Source: RHLJ01 sp963974345 (GTDB lineage Bacteria; Bacteroidota; Rhodothermia; Balneolales; Balneolaceae). From it: a stretch of 64,000 nucleotides of DNA. The DNA lies in the NCBI GenBank assembly GCA_963974345.1, contig CAXBBW010000004.1:124001-188000 (forward strand), read 5' to 3'. How positions within the stretch are numbered: the first letter of the stretch is position 1; each line of letters begins with the position of its first letter. Position numbers and translations under genes: made by a program. Positions 35,886-44,607 of the stretch are shown here, piece by piece. The notes below the pieces were generated by a model that saw only the letters and a list, made by a program, of their open reading frames with translations, had not been told where the DNA came from and did not search any database.

Positions 35886-37112
35886 TTAAGCAGACAGCTT
35901 ACTAGCTGATGACATAACAAATTCTTTAATCGCTTCGAAAGCGGTTAATGTCTTTTCAATATGCTCATCGTTATGAGCGGCTGTAGGAATTAGTCGAATA
36001 AGCACAATTCCTTTTGGCACTACCGGATATGAAACTCCACTAACAAAAATTCCATGTTCTTCGCGTAATTTTCTCATAATGTCCATACAGAGATCTGTAC
36101 TTCCTTGAGTAAGAACCGGAGTAACTGGACTTTCGGATGGAAGAACGTTATACCCAATTTTTTGAAGACCTTCACGAAGCTTCAAGGTATTTTCCCAAAG
36201 CTTTTCTCTCCATTCAGGATGCTTTCGTATTAATTCTAACCGTTTTCGTGCTGTAACTACTATAGGCATTGGAAGAGATTTGGCAAAAACCTGACTTCTA
36301 ACATTAGCTCTTAAAAATCTAATTACTCTTTCTTCAGAAGCAATAAAGGCGCCAATAAGAGCGCCTGCTTTTGCAAAAGTACCGAAGTAAATATCTATCC
36401 CATCCTGGCACCCTAGTTGAGTTCCAGTACCTGAGCCATCATGTCCAAGGGTTCCAAAACCGTGCGCATCATCTACCAATAAACGGAAAGGAACTTCTTT
36501 TTTTAGTTCAATGATTTCGTTAAGGATACCAAGATCCCCGGTCATACCGAAAACTCCTTCGGTAATTACGAGGATGGAAGAACCTTCTTTGAGTCTAGAT
36601 TTAGCTCTGTATAATTGTTTCTTAAAACTTTCAATATCGTTGTGTTTAAAGACAGATTTTTCACACATTGCGAGCTGTTTTCCATCAACGATACAGGCGT
36701 GACTTAGCTCATCATAGATTAGAAAATCGTTTCGATCTACCAGAGAGTGAATTACACTCATAATTCCTTGATAACCAAAGTTTAAAAGTAGTGCCGCTGG
36801 TTTATGAATAAAATCAGCTAGCTCTTTTTCCAATTCTTCATGTTCAGTAGAGTTGCCGGTCATTAATCTAGCACCCATTGGCGCACTTAACGAATACTTT
36901 GCAGTGGCTTCAGTGTCTACTTTCCGGATTTCTTCGTTGCTTCCAATACCTAGATAGTCGTTAATACTCCAAACGACCATATCCTTGCCATTAAATTTCA
37001 TCTCCGGTCCTAAGGGCCCTTCAAGTTTTGGGAAAGTGTAATATCCATATCCTTCTGAATTTGCTTTCCCAAAGTTCATTGGGCGTTCTTCAAGTTTGTC
37101 AAATAAATCCAT
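35886..37112 (-). CDS. Alpha-oxoamine synthase family PLP enzyme (serine palmitoyltransferase-like)
   Basis: 408 residues. The class II PLP fold has ARLMTGNSTEHEELE, DELSHACIVDG with the PLP-stacking His, VDDAHGFGTLG, and the Schiff-base Lys in FGTFAKAGALIG. The family includes serine palmitoyltransferase, KBL and BioF. Size, the lack of any biotin or threonine gene nearby, and known sphingolipid synthesis in Bacteroidota relatives make serine palmitoyltransferase the best guess, but sequence alone cannot exclude another acyl-CoA partner. It is monocistronic. Confidence 0.82.
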   Translation of the reverse strand: MDLFDKLEERPMNFGKANSEGYGYYTFPKLEGPLGPEMKFNGKDMVVWSINDYLGIGSNEEIRKVDTEATAKYSLSAPMGARLMTGNSTEHEELEKELADFIHKPAALLLNFGYQGIMSVIHSLVDRNDFLIYDELSHACIVDGKQLAMCEKSVFKHNDIESFKKQLYRAKSRLKEGSSILVITEGVFGMTGDLGILNEIIELKKEVPFRLLVDDAHGFGTLGHDGSGTGTQLGCQDGIDIYFGTFAKAGALIGAFIASEERVIRFLRANVRSQVFAKSLPMPIVVTARKRLELIRKHPEWREKLWENTLKLREGLQKIGYNVLPSESPVTPVLTQGSTDLCMDIMRKLREEHGIFVSGVSYPVVPKGIVLIRLIPTAAHNDEHIEKTLTAFEAIKEFVMSSASKLSA

Positions 37113-37207
37113 GCAAAAAAAATAGAGTGAATGTAATAGTTAGTTGAAAAGCGTAATTAGTTTATGAATACAAAAATAAGGAAATATCAATCCAAGTAAA
37201 AAGCAGA

Positions 37208-38581
37208 TTAAAAATCTGGTCGAAGAATAAAAAGACCGTCTTCAATATCACTTACTATAATAACGCCACTTTTAAAGAAAGGATAGCTGCTCCAAGTTCC
37301 GATGTAAAATTTTCCATCGCTAGCGGGTTGGGTATCGAAATAAGCAACCGGTGTTAACTCTAGATTATCAAGGTTACCGATTCTAAAAGCACGTAATCCA
37401 GAAGAATAATTTGACTGATACACGATATTGTCTTTAATGTATAGGTTATGATCAATAGATGTAGTTGTGTGAGTATAATACCCGATAAAAATTGGGTTAT
37501 CTAAATCTTTCACATCCCAAATATAGGTTTTTGTGTTTCTCCCTAAATTGCTTTCATCCAACTCATCATTCATCAAAAAGTAAGCTTGGTTTTCAGTTAA
37601 CCACCCTTGATGAGAGTATTGCATTTGAGAAACACCACTAAATCCGATTGTGCTTATGTTAGATTTATCGGTTACATCACTAATTACAACTGCACCTTCT
37701 GCAGAACTAACACATATTTCCTTTCCAGAGTGCTCAGAATCAGGACCATCATAATTTACACATTGCGAATCATGTACATATCCTACTCCAACACTGTAAG
37801 AGTTTGAAATTTCGGTATCAGGGTCGAAGTAACATCCTGCAAAAGTTGGGTTTAAAGGGTCATTTATATCAATTATATGAAGTCCAGTTTCAGAGTACGA
37901 TCCGCAAAATTCTGATGAGGTAACGCCTGTTGCATATGCAAAACCAGATTGTTCATTTATCACAATGTTATGAGCATTATTAAGTCCACTATAGTGTGAA
38001 GTTTCAGAAAATTCTAAGAAAATACCCTCATAATTTCTGAGTTCCTCGAGATCAAACACTTGCATTCCGTGAGTACTATTTCCATCACTTCTACCATCTC
38101 TTACTACATAGAGATAGTTTTCAAAAGTTTTCATATCTCTCCAGGTAGTACCTTGATTTAGTTTTTTTGAAGCTTCTGTTTCTCCAATACCAAACGTACA
38201 GGCAATAAAATCATCACCTATAAATGGAGTACCTTTATTAGGAGAAGTATGTTCTAAAAGTTTCCCAATTATAACTGGATTATTTGGGTCGGAGATGTCT
38301 ACAAAACTCACTCCGTCGGTTAAACCAACTAAAGCATACTCTTTTTTAGTAAGGGGGTCGGTCCATCCCCAAATATCATTTAATCGAACTCCACCTAATT
38401 CTTCAGGAGTTACCTGGGCATACAAGTCGATGTTTTCACAAGGATATGTATCTTTAGCAAATCCATTTGTACACTTTGAATTCGCTTCTAAAATACTGGA
38501 AGAGGTAGTTTCCTTGCAGTTTATAAGCACAAAAATTAATATAACCGATATAGAAAAAAACTTAATCAGAGAATGGGACAT
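37208..38581 (-). CDS. Choice-of-anchor B (LVIVD repeat) lipoprotein
   Basis: 457 residues from the ATG at 38581; a TTG at 38605 is an alternative but lacks a ribosome site. The N-terminus is a lipoprotein signal peptide with lipobox LINC. After it, GVRLNDIWGWTDPLTKKEYA and VGLTDGVSFVDISDPNNPVI are characteristic of choice-of-anchor B proteins, which contain LVIVD-type beta-propeller repeats (VFDLEEL, HIIDINDPLNP, IWDVKDLDNPIFIG). It is an outer-membrane or periplasmic protein of unknown function. It is transcribed alone. Confidence 0.85.
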   Translation of the reverse strand: MSHSLIKFFSISVILIFVLINCKETTSSSILEANSKCTNGFAKDTYPCENIDLYAQVTPEELGGVRLNDIWGWTDPLTKKEYALVGLTDGVSFVDISDPNNPVIIGKLLEHTSPNKGTPFIGDDFIACTFGIGETEASKKLNQGTTWRDMKTFENYLYVVRDGRSDGNSTHGMQVFDLEELRNYEGIFLEFSETSHYSGLNNAHNIVINEQSGFAYATGVTSSEFCGSYSETGLHIIDINDPLNPTFAGCYFDPDTEISNSYSVGVGYVHDSQCVNYDGPDSEHSGKEICVSSAEGAVVISDVTDKSNISTIGFSGVSQMQYSHQGWLTENQAYFLMNDELDESNLGRNTKTYIWDVKDLDNPIFIGYYTHTTTSIDHNLYIKDNIVYQSNYSSGLRAFRIGNLDNLELTPVAYFDTQPASDGKFYIGTWSSYPFFKSGVIIVSDIEDGLFILRPDF

Positions 38582-38724
38582 CTTTTTGATTTTAAATCTT
38601 ATCAACTCTTTTATAAAACAGGTTCAAAGTAATGTTAAATTAAGGAACTGATTTATTAAAATAGTGTGAAATTATAAACGTAGTAGATACATTATAGTAT
38701 CTAAAGAATTGAATTATACAAAAT

Positions 38725-39249
38725 ATGCTAATACTGCTAAAATATGTAGCCAAACTTCTAAAGGCGTTAGCTTCCGAAGCCTCGCCTAGTCAAATTGCTG
38801 GGGGGTTAATATTGGGGATGATAATAGGATTAACCCCGATCATGTCCATTCATAATTTGCTAATCATTTTTTTAATTATCATTCTGAAAGTCAATATTGG
38901 GATGGCAATTTTAAGCTTTCTAATATTCAGTGGAATAGCATATCTAGCAGACCCTATGTTTCATAGTTTCGGAATTTGGCTATTAGAACAAGAAGGGATG
39001 CAAACTACTTATACAACTATGTATAACAACGAGTATTGGGCAATTACAAAATTCTATAATACAGTAGTAATTGGAAGTTTCTTTCTAGCACTTATTCTAT
39101 GTATCCCAATGTTTCCATTGTCAAAAATTGGAGTAGTTCAATACCGAAAACATATACATGAACGAGTGATGAAAACGAAAGCAATGAAATGGCTTAAAGG
39201 AACTAAGATATATTCTTTTTACCAGGCATATGATAGAGTGAGAGGGTAA
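38725..39249 (+). CDS. TIGR03546 family membrane protein
   Basis: 174 residues, with three to four membrane helices. SEASPSQIAGGLILGMIIGL and the following hydrophobic pair match the TIGR03546 family, which occurs beside TIGR03545 proteins, as here. The C-terminal part is basic (RKHIHERVMKTKAMKWLKG) and probably cytosolic. No function is known. It is the first gene of a two-gene unit, separated from the next by 2 bp. Confidence 0.85.
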   Translation: MLILLKYVAKLLKALASEASPSQIAGGLILGMIIGLTPIMSIHNLLIIFLIIILKVNIGMAILSFLIFSGIAYLADPMFHSFGIWLLEQEGMQTTYTTMYNNEYWAITKFYNTVVIGSFFLALILCIPMFPLSKIGVVQYRKHIHERVMKTKAMKWLKGTKIYSFYQAYDRVRG

Positions 39250-39251
39250 GG

Positions 39252-41099
39252 ATGAGGATTAAAGGAATTTTATTTGTAGTTGTTATAACAGGGCTCTTTT
39301 TCTTAGCTAGCTGGGTAAGCTTAGACTCTTACATCGAATCTAAAATAGAACTAGAAGCAAGTATTTCTAATGGAGCTTTGGTTGAACTAGAAGGTTTTGA
39401 AGTTAGCTTAACTGATTTAAAAATAAGATGGGATCGCCTTCAAGTAACAAACCCAGAAAATACATGGGAAAACTCTTTTGAAACGGGAGAAGCTGAGCTA
39501 GATTTTCTTTTTTGGCCAACACTTTGGGAACGTGTGATAATTGAGGACATAATTTTTAAAGGTTTTAAATTAGATTCAAAGAGAGAAACAGATGGATATT
39601 TTGAAATCCCAATAAATGAAGAAGGAGAAGAATCTGAACCAGGCTTTATTTCGGAATTAATAGGTCAAGTTTCATCGACAGCAAAAGAAAATGCTTCAAC
39701 AGAATTCAATAACATAAAAGCAGATATTAATGTCGATAGCTTGATGGCAAAGCTAAACCTTCAGGCTCCTGATAAGATTGATTCTGTAAGAAACGGTTTA
39801 GATCAAAATTATCGTAAGTGGGAAACTACATTTAAAGAAATAAATATTAATGCTGAGATTGCTGATATAGAGAAGACCATAAAGGCGATCGATATCAAGA
39901 ATATAAAACAAGTAGATAAAGTTGTTGCTGCAATCAAAAATGTTGAAAAATTAAACAAACAAGTAGATTCACTTAAAACTAGAGCTCAAACTATTCGGAA
40001 TGATTTTCAGGAAGATTTCGGGAATGCAAAGTTTAGCATAGGACAGATTGATAACTGGATTAAGGATGATTATGAACGAGCATTAAAGCTAGCCAAGCTA
40101 CCAAAGATTGATGCTCAGAATATTGCTCAATCATTATTCGGGGAAGAATTATTCTCTGAATATGCAGGCTATTTAAAGTATATAGCAATCGCTCGTGAAT
40201 ACAGTAGTAGATTAAAAGGTGGAGAGGACGAAGAAAAGATTGAGCGATATGAAGGAAAGGATTACAAATTTAGCGACAAATACGAGTGGCCGAAGTTTTG
40301 GATTCAAAACATAGACTTATCTGGGGAAACGAAAACGTCGATTCAATTAGCAGGTAAAATTACAAATATTAGTAGTGATCAAACTAAAACCAAAGAGCCG
40401 ATTATATTTGATTTCGGAGGTAAAGATGCTTCAAATAGAAGCATGAATATTACAGGAGAATTCAACTATTTGGGAGATGATCAAAAGGAAACTGTTCAAT
40501 TTAAATATTCTGGTTTTAATCTTGCAGGCTCTAAGCTTTCTCCCTCAGAATTGTTGCCTTACGAACTTACAGAAGGTACGGGCGAAATTTCTGCGAAAGT
40601 AAATATTATTAACCGTCGTATCGATAGTGAAATTGAATATCTGAACAAAGGACTTAAATTCGACTTCGGTAAAAATCCGAAAGAGGGAAGAGTTCAGCAA
40701 TTAATTAGGGATGCGGTTGCAAGTACGGATCAAATTAATGTAACTGCTTTAGTAGATAATGTTGATGGTCCTCTAAAGGTTAAAATACGCTCTAACATTG
40801 ATAACCTTTTTGTAAACGCATTAAAAAGTACAATTAGTAAAGAAGTTGAGCAAGCTCGTGCTAAAATAGAAGCAAGAGTTAAAAGAGAAATTGGCAACCG
40901 AAAAGAACAATTACTCACGTTTAAAAATGAAAAAGAAGCAGAACTTCGAAAGGAATATGATCAGATTGAAGCTAGGGTGAATGAAGAGATAAATAGGGTA
41001 ACTGAAGTAAAAGAAGAACTAGAAAAAAGAAAGAAAGAGATTGAAGAAGAACTCAAGAAAAAAGCTGCTGATGCCCTACGAAAGAAAATCGGGTTTTAA
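39252..41099 (+). CDS. TIGR03545 family protein, long coiled-coil with N-terminal anchor
   Basis: 615 residues. One membrane helix (about 5-22) is followed by an AsmA-like beta region (e.g. LEGFEVSLTDLKIRWDRLQV), a charged middle with coiled coils (about 165-270), a second beta-rich part (about 340-500) and a C-terminal coiled coil rich in Lys/Glu (about 525-610). This matches TIGR03545, the constant partner of TIGR03546. Its AsmA-like start suggests an envelope lipid-transport or scaffold role, which is inference. Confidence 0.85.
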   Translation: MRIKGILFVVVITGLFFLASWVSLDSYIESKIELEASISNGALVELEGFEVSLTDLKIRWDRLQVTNPENTWENSFETGEAELDFLFWPTLWERVIIEDIIFKGFKLDSKRETDGYFEIPINEEGEESEPGFISELIGQVSSTAKENASTEFNNIKADINVDSLMAKLNLQAPDKIDSVRNGLDQNYRKWETTFKEININAEIADIEKTIKAIDIKNIKQVDKVVAAIKNVEKLNKQVDSLKTRAQTIRNDFQEDFGNAKFSIGQIDNWIKDDYERALKLAKLPKIDAQNIAQSLFGEELFSEYAGYLKYIAIAREYSSRLKGGEDEEKIERYEGKDYKFSDKYEWPKFWIQNIDLSGETKTSIQLAGKITNISSDQTKTKEPIIFDFGGKDASNRSMNITGEFNYLGDDQKETVQFKYSGFNLAGSKLSPSELLPYELTEGTGEISAKVNIINRRIDSEIEYLNKGLKFDFGKNPKEGRVQQLIRDAVASTDQINVTALVDNVDGPLKVKIRSNIDNLFVNALKSTISKEVEQARAKIEARVKREIGNRKEQLLTFKNEKEAELRKEYDQIEARVNEEINRVTEVKEELEKRKKEIEEELKKKAADALRKKIGF

Positions 41100-41201
41100 A
41101 TGATAGTGCGAGAGTTGTAATTGGAAAGGATGTGATGAGCAAAGAATTAGAGAAATTAACTCAGCATTCTGAATACAATTTTTGGACATAGAAGAGTATC
41201 T

Positions 41202-42869
41202 CTACAAATTCGATTCGGCTAAATATTCGTGAACATATTTAATTGCCATTGAACCTTCGCCTACAGCGGAAGCAACACGATTCATAGCTCCGGCGCGGAC
41301 ATCACCAGCAGCAAAAATTCCGGGGGAGCAGGTTTCGAGTAAGAAAGGCTGGCGTTCAAGTTTCCAAACTTTTGGAAATTCTTCATACTTACCTAAATCC
41401 CGACCAGTTTCAATAAAACCGCGTTCGTTCTTAATTACGCTGGCTTTCACCCAATCGGTATAAGGGCGAGCACCAATAAAAATAAATAAGCCATCCGCTT
41501 CTACTTCTTTTCTTGACTCATCCCGGCTGTCTTTGAGTACTATATTTTGAAGGTTTCCATCTCCACATGCTTCAACAATCTCGGTGTAGCCAAGTACTTC
41601 AATATTATCGGTAGCTTCCAATTGGTGAATTAAATAGGAAGACATGCTTGAGACTAGCGATTCTTTTCGAATACAAATGAATACGTCTTTCGCAAACGTA
41701 GATAGATACATGGCAGCCTGACCCGCAGAATTTCCTCCACCTACGATATACACTTGTTTGTCTTTAAAAGCATGTGCTTCGGTCATAGCGGCTCCATAAT
41801 AAATTCCAGCTCCAGTAAAATCCGAAACGCCTTTACTTTCGAGCATTCTGTAATTAACTCCTGTTGTTACGACCACGGCTTTTGCATTTACAGAGCTTCC
41901 ATCAGCAAGTTTTACCGTTTTATATTGATCGTTTACTTCTATCTCATTCACTTCTTGAGGAGAAAGAAACTCAACCCCAAATCGGGTTGCTTGAGTAATT
42001 GCTCGGCGAGCTAAATCAGAACCGCTTAATCCTTTTGGGAATCCGAGATAGTTTTCAATTCTAGAACTTGTTCCAGCTTGTCCGCCAGGAGCTCTTTTTT
42101 CAATAAGGAGTGTTTTCAATCCTTCTGATCCACCATAAACTGCTGCGGCTAATCCTGCAGGTCCTGCACCAATAATTACAACATCATAAATATTCTCCGA
42201 GGCGGATGGATTTCTCCCCAATTTATGAGCTATTTCTATGGGTGATGGATTTAAAAGGTGGCTTCCATCTTCGAAGAAAATAACAGGAAGGTGAGAACCA
42301 TCTAATTGGTGTTCGGCAAGAAGTTCATTAGCTTTTTCACTTCCTTCAACATCCAGCCAGCGATAAGGAATCAAATTACCTGAGAGATAGTCTTTAATTG
42401 CATGAGACTTGGGCGAATATTGATACCCAACTAATCGAATTCCAGTAAAATCTGGTTTAAAGTTTGCTTGCCACTCATCCAATAAATCATCTAAAACCGG
42501 AAATAATTTTTCTTCAGGTGGATCCCAAGGCTTCAATAAATAGTAGTCAAGTTGAACTTCATTTATTGCTTTAATAGCAGCATCTGTGTCGGAGTACGCG
42601 GTGAGCAGAACTCGCTTTGCTTCTGGGAAAACCTTCTTTGCCTGTTCCAAAAATTCAACGCCAATCATTTCTGGCATCCGCTGATCCGAAAGAAATAGAG
42701 CTACAGTTTCACCCTGCTTTTTAAGCTCTGGTAATGTATCTAATGCTTCTTTCGGAGAATTTGTACTTAAAACTCTGAAGTCGCTTCGGTACTTACTACG
42801 CAAATCTCTTTGGATAGCTCTTAGCACCTGTGGATCGTCGTCAATGGCAAATAGTATTGGCTTGTTCAT
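41202..42869 (-). CDS. Receiver/glutaredoxin-like/thioredoxin-reductase-like fusion protein
   Basis: 555 residues with three domains. The receiver (1-130) has FAIDDDP, phospho-acceptor Asp62 in LSDQRMP and Lys113 in YLLKPWD. A glutaredoxin-like domain (about 143-215) has YSPKS where CPYC is expected and LPVIFFEDGS. A FAD/NADP reductase (about 225-555) has VIIGAGPAGLAAAVYG, GGQAGTSSRIENYLGFP, VVGGG-like VYIVGGGNSAGQAAMYL, and FAAGDVR. The thioredoxin-reductase CxxC is absent (YYGAAMTEA). It may be a flavin redox sensor or output enzyme under phosphorylation control. It is the last gene of the dioxygenase/KefB/UBP operon. Confidence 0.88.
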   Translation of the reverse strand: MNKPILFAIDDDPQVLRAIQRDLRSKYRSDFRVLSTNSPKEALDTLPELKKQGETVALFLSDQRMPEMIGVEFLEQAKKVFPEAKRVLLTAYSDTDAAIKAINEVQLDYYLLKPWDPPEEKLFPVLDDLLDEWQANFKPDFTGIRLVGYQYSPKSHAIKDYLSGNLIPYRWLDVEGSEKANELLAEHQLDGSHLPVIFFEDGSHLLNPSPIEIAHKLGRNPSASENIYDVVIIGAGPAGLAAAVYGGSEGLKTLLIEKRAPGGQAGTSSRIENYLGFPKGLSGSDLARRAITQATRFGVEFLSPQEVNEIEVNDQYKTVKLADGSSVNAKAVVVTTGVNYRMLESKGVSDFTGAGIYYGAAMTEAHAFKDKQVYIVGGGNSAGQAAMYLSTFAKDVFICIRKESLVSSMSSYLIHQLEATDNIEVLGYTEIVEACGDGNLQNIVLKDSRDESRKEVEADGLFIFIGARPYTDWVKASVIKNERGFIETGRDLGKYEEFPKVWKLERQPFLLETCSPGIFAAGDVRAGAMNRVASAVGEGSMAIKYVHEYLAESNL

Positions 42870-42890
42870 TATTCAATTTTAAATGCTCAG

Positions 42891-42932
42891 TGCTAAATAT
42901 TAAATGAAATTCTGCTCATTTAATATTTAGCA
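42891..42932. other. Long perfect hairpin between kinase and fusion genes
   Basis: TGCTAAATATTAAATGA and TCATTTAATATTTAGCA form a perfect 17-bp inverted repeat with an 8-nt loop. It lies in the 80-bp gap between the histidine kinase and the receiver-reductase gene. There is no strong T run, so it is more likely an mRNA processing, attenuation or protein-binding element than a simple terminator. Confidence 0.6.
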
Positions 42933-42949
42933 TTTAAAACTTAACATTA

Positions 42950-44338
42950 TTAAGAAAGTGGAAAAGTGAGTTTAAATATAGTTTCTCCAGGCTTAGAATT
43001 TAAATCAATTTCCCCTCCATGCTTTTCGATAATTTTATGGACTACATCTAAGCCAAGTCCAGTTCCTTTACCAACATCTTTAGTTGTAAAAAAGGGATCA
43101 AATATTTTGTTCTGAATATCTTCAGGAATCCCAGATCCATCGTCTTTAAAATAAAGAACCAACTTTCCATTTTTTGATTTTGCCTCAACTTCAATTCTAC
43201 CACCCTCATCAACAGCGTCAATGGCATTATCAAGAAGATTTGTCCATACTTGATTTAATTCGCTGACATAGCCACAGAATTCGGGTAAATCATTAGGTAT
43301 GATAAGCTCAATATCGATCTGTTTCTGTTTCGATTTGTGGTTTAACATAGTAACAGTACTCTTCAGTCCTTTATGAAGTTCTACAGCTTCTTTATCGGTG
43401 CCGCGATCCATATGTGAGTAAGTTTTTACGGAAGCAATAAGGTCAGAAATTCGGGTAGCAGAGTCTTCTATTTCTTCAACCAGCTTCTCGGTAGTAAGTA
43501 CATCTTCAATCCAACCAAGTACAGCTGGAAGGTACTCATCAGATACGTGTTCAGATACAAATTCTAGGTCATCGATATCGAAACAATATTCGGAGAAGGT
43601 TTCTGCATATTCAAATCCCTGATCCACTCCATGATTATCCATCCAATCTGTAAGTTTATCTTCGAGTGCTGTACGCGCCATAAGACTTTGTTGATTGGTG
43701 CTTCCCTTACCAGCCTTTCTAAAAACTAACTCATTTACAGCATCTACCTGATCATTAGTTAAACGAATATTCATTACTGCTTTGAATTTATCGGGAGTTG
43801 AATGAAGTCGTTTTCGTAATTCGGTAGCACCGCGAACCATAGCAGATGCAGGGTTATTTAACTCGTGTGCTAATCCAGCAGAGAGTTTGCCCAAAGCAAC
43901 TAGCTTCTCGTTTTGTTGTTGTTGAGAAGTGAAATATCGGATTCGGTCAGATAATGAATGGACAAAGACTTCGATCAATTCATATCTTTTTGAGATCTCA
44001 GGAAATAAGGCTTGGTTTGTTCTAAGTACCGTTGTTTTCTCAGTAACGATTAGATAAGCCGCAGTAGATTGCATTCTTGAAAAGGGGATTTTTCCAGTAA
44101 TCTCCCCACCAACCACACTTCCCATTTTATAAAACTGATTACCTCGTTTGAGTTGAATTCGGATAGAACCTTCTAAGACAATATACATTTCGGTGGTTTC
44201 ATCGCCAGGCCTGAAAATTATTTCATCGGGTTGATAAACACTTAATTCGGAGTTATCTGCCAACCAGGTAAGTTGTTCATCTGGAACATTCTCAAATTGC
44301 GGCATTTTTTGTAACGCTGTTAATGCAAGATTTTCCAT
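42950..44338 (-). CDS. Cyclic-nucleotide-binding-domain histidine kinase
   Basis: 462 residues from an ATG at 44338, whose A is also the last base of the UBP gene's TAA (TAATG). A TTG 33 nt upstream is less likely. The N-terminal cyclic-nucleotide-binding-like domain (about 10-125) has IIFRPGDETTEMYIVLEGSI. A HisKA domain has LGKLSAGLAHELNNPAS, and HATPase_c has NLLDNAIDA, DDGSGIPE and GTGLGLDVVHKIIEKHGG. It is soluble. The kinase and the downstream receiver fusion form a probable phosphorelay, in which the first domain could sense a ligand or redox state. Confidence 0.9.
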   Translation of the reverse strand: MENLALTALQKMPQFENVPDEQLTWLADNSELSVYQPDEIIFRPGDETTEMYIVLEGSIRIQLKRGNQFYKMGSVVGGEITGKIPFSRMQSTAAYLIVTEKTTVLRTNQALFPEISKRYELIEVFVHSLSDRIRYFTSQQQQNEKLVALGKLSAGLAHELNNPASAMVRGATELRKRLHSTPDKFKAVMNIRLTNDQVDAVNELVFRKAGKGSTNQQSLMARTALEDKLTDWMDNHGVDQGFEYAETFSEYCFDIDDLEFVSEHVSDEYLPAVLGWIEDVLTTEKLVEEIEDSATRISDLIASVKTYSHMDRGTDKEAVELHKGLKSTVTMLNHKSKQKQIDIELIIPNDLPEFCGYVSELNQVWTNLLDNAIDAVDEGGRIEVEAKSKNGKLVLYFKDDGSGIPEDIQNKIFDPFFTTKDVGKGTGLGLDVVHKIIEKHGGEIDLNSKPGETIFKLTFPLS

Positions 44339-44595
44339 TATTCTTCCCAAGTTTTGTTGTGAATGAAGCAATAGCGCCAGCTTTCGCCAGGTTCAACAGA
44401 TCGGATTATGGGGTGCTCATTTCTCAAATAATGCTTTCGGGCATGCTTGTTTTTTGAAGAATCACAACAGCCAATATAACCACAGGTCATACACATTCGT
44501 AAATGAACCCAAGTATCACCTTGTTGAATACAAGTTTCACACTCTTGAGCACTTGGCTCAGTTATTTCAATCAATGTTAAGTGATCACAAGGCAT
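44338..44595 (-). CDS. UBP-type (ubiquitin hydrolase-type) zinc finger protein
   Basis: 85 residues, almost entirely one zinc finger. It carries C3, H5, C19-x2-C22, C35-x2-C38, C43/C44, H51, H55 and H61, plus WVHLRMCMTCGYIGCCDSSK and HARKHYLRNEHPIIRS, the UBP zinc finger signature. In eukaryotes such fingers bind the free C-terminal Gly-Gly of ubiquitin. Bacteria lack ubiquitin, so the ligand here is unknown. It is one base from the kinase start and 12 bp from the KefB-type gene, so it belongs to the same operon. Confidence 0.9.
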   Translation of the reverse strand: MPCDHLTLIEITEPSAQECETCIQQGDTWVHLRMCMTCGYIGCCDSSKNKHARKHYLRNEHPIIRSVEPGESWRYCFIHNKTWEE

Positions 44596-44607
44596 TGTAT
44601 CAATAGA

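Noticed and set aside
41135..41191. 18-residue frame with a GGAAAGGA ribosome-like site after the TIGR03545 gene
   Set aside because: Too short, no recognisable motif and no evidence of conservation; it may be a remnant.
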